Assembly: GCA_943737045.1 (NCBI GenBank)
Contig: CALSFV010000366.1
Coordinates: 126,501 to 190,500 of the forward strand
Source of the DNA: Parapristionchus giblindavisi
Lineage: Eukaryota > Nematoda > Chromadorea > Rhabditida > Diplogasteridae
Length of the DNA stretch: 64,000 nucleotides
Reading direction: 5' to 3'
Shown here: positions 62,866-64,000 of the stretch, piece by piece
How positions within the stretch are numbered: the first letter of the stretch is position 1
How the letters are laid out: every line of letters starts with the position of its first letter
Notes under the pieces: model-generated
Databases searched by the model: none
What the model was told of the DNA's origin: nothing
The model's input: the letters and a program-made list of their open reading frames with translations, nothing else
Position numbers and translations under genes: made by a program

Positions 62866-64000
62866 ATCCTCTCAATCCCGTGGGCTTACGGAAATAATGG
62901 TGGAGGGGTGCGTAAAATGAGTAGGGAATGAATGAATGAAGGGATATGATCGCGTGTTTGCTTTTGATAGAGAAGCGAATATTGGGATAAATATAGAAAG
63001 TATAGAGAATATAGAAGAAGACGAATGATAATGTAGAAGAGATTTGGATCAGAAAGAAGAGATATGGGAAGGAACTAGAAATCAATTTACACGATCAATT
63101 TTTCGCGAAATTATCTTTTTTTAAATTTCTATTTTGTGTTTCTCCGAGCAGAAATACTAAACATCCGAAAGAAATGATTCATGAAACAATATTTTTTAAA
63201 GAAAATAACATTAGTCAAGGATTGAATTTTGCATGCAAAAATTAGCTCGTAGTTTTTCGTGCATTTATTATACACATAGTTGAAATGGAAGACGAAGGTG
63301 TCGAAAACAATGCCATTGGCTGTGTTGTTTTTAGTAAGAGTGAATTCCAAAATAATGGAGTATTTCTACTAATACAAGAAGAAGTCGAAGTACAGAGTGA
63401 TTTTCATTGGACATTTGCAGATTTCTTTTACCAACAGTTTTAGCGAGTAATGATTCCGTTAGGGTGAAATTGACAAAAAAATCGAAAAGAAATCGTTTGG
63501 ATGAAATTGAAATTATCAGATGAAATTGTTCCCAAATAGACGAAGAAAAAGAAAAGAAAAGTTAGTAGAGGAAGTTCTATTACGATTTTATGTAAAGGAT
63601 AATTACATATAGGTGAGGTGTGCTCGAATATTAGAAGCGATATAGAGATAGTACGAAGATTGAAGATCTAAAGAAGAGAGGAGAGAGGGGGGGAGACTTC
63701 TTTGAGTAAAGGAAGTCGATGTAGTCTCGCACTTTTCCTCCGGGGGCATAGAATAGCAAAGAAGAGAAGCATAGAGAAGCAAACAAAAATGAGACAGAGA
63801 GCAAATGAAAATGAATAGAATTACAAATGTTTTCAATCAGAAAGATTTTCCAACGACTGAGACTTACTAATTCAGAAAACCGATTGGATTGCATTATTTT
63901 ATTTTCTATCCTGAAACAACCCTCCGTTGTCAGATATTTAAATATATTAACATTATATTATTATGTATATATCAAGGGAAACCGATAATGACTCATTCAC
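62866..64000. other. Gene-free end of the window
   Basis: No gene, RNA or repeat is recognised. The short minus-strand frames at 63603-63894 are Ser/Leu-rich readings of CT-rich DNA. Confidence 0.55.

Overview
The window is animal nuclear DNA, most likely from a nematode. It is AT-rich, with short exons split by introns that end in TTTCAG-like acceptors. Each of the three protein genes has a splice acceptor only 15-43 nt before its start codon, which is the usual sign of spliced-leader trans-splicing. One gene is a clear homologue of MADD/DENN (C. elegans aex-3). I cannot name the genus.

Layout. 1-19.8 kb has no gene I can support. It holds long polypyrimidine/polypurine tracts, a dead mariner copy (2122-3394) and a 2.8 kb fold-back element with an acidic ORF (12345-15109). 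19.8-31.3 kb (+) is a 28-exon gene for a 1113-residue cell-surface receptor with five Ig domains, two FN3 domains, one membrane span and a 268-residue tail. Its introns carry a Tc1-type fold-back element (28049-29470) and a tRNA-Thr gene (31001-31072). 32.9-38.6 kb (+) is a 10-exon gene for a 338-residue protein with two cupin-like halves; its largest intron holds two fold-back elements. 39.8-56.1 kb (-) is the 38-exon MADD/AEX-3 homologue, which ends in one of two alternative terminal exons and carries another Tc1-like palindrome in an intron. 56.1-64 kb has no gene; it holds a 63-copy 21-bp minisatellite, a transposase remnant, a small fold-back element and polypurine tracts.

The Ig/FN3 receptor and the cupin-like gene are co-directional; the cupin-like gene and the MADD gene are convergent. 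The MADD homologue (Rab3/Rab27 exchange factor of synaptic release) is the only gene with a secure function. All three gene models were built by hand from splice signals; every exon joins in frame and conserved motifs continue across the junctions.

The most interesting signals are the alternative last exons of the MADD gene, the density of long fold-back elements (at least six, four of them in introns), two of which carry remnants of acidic host-like proteins rather than recognisable transposases, and the internally duplicated cupin-like protein.
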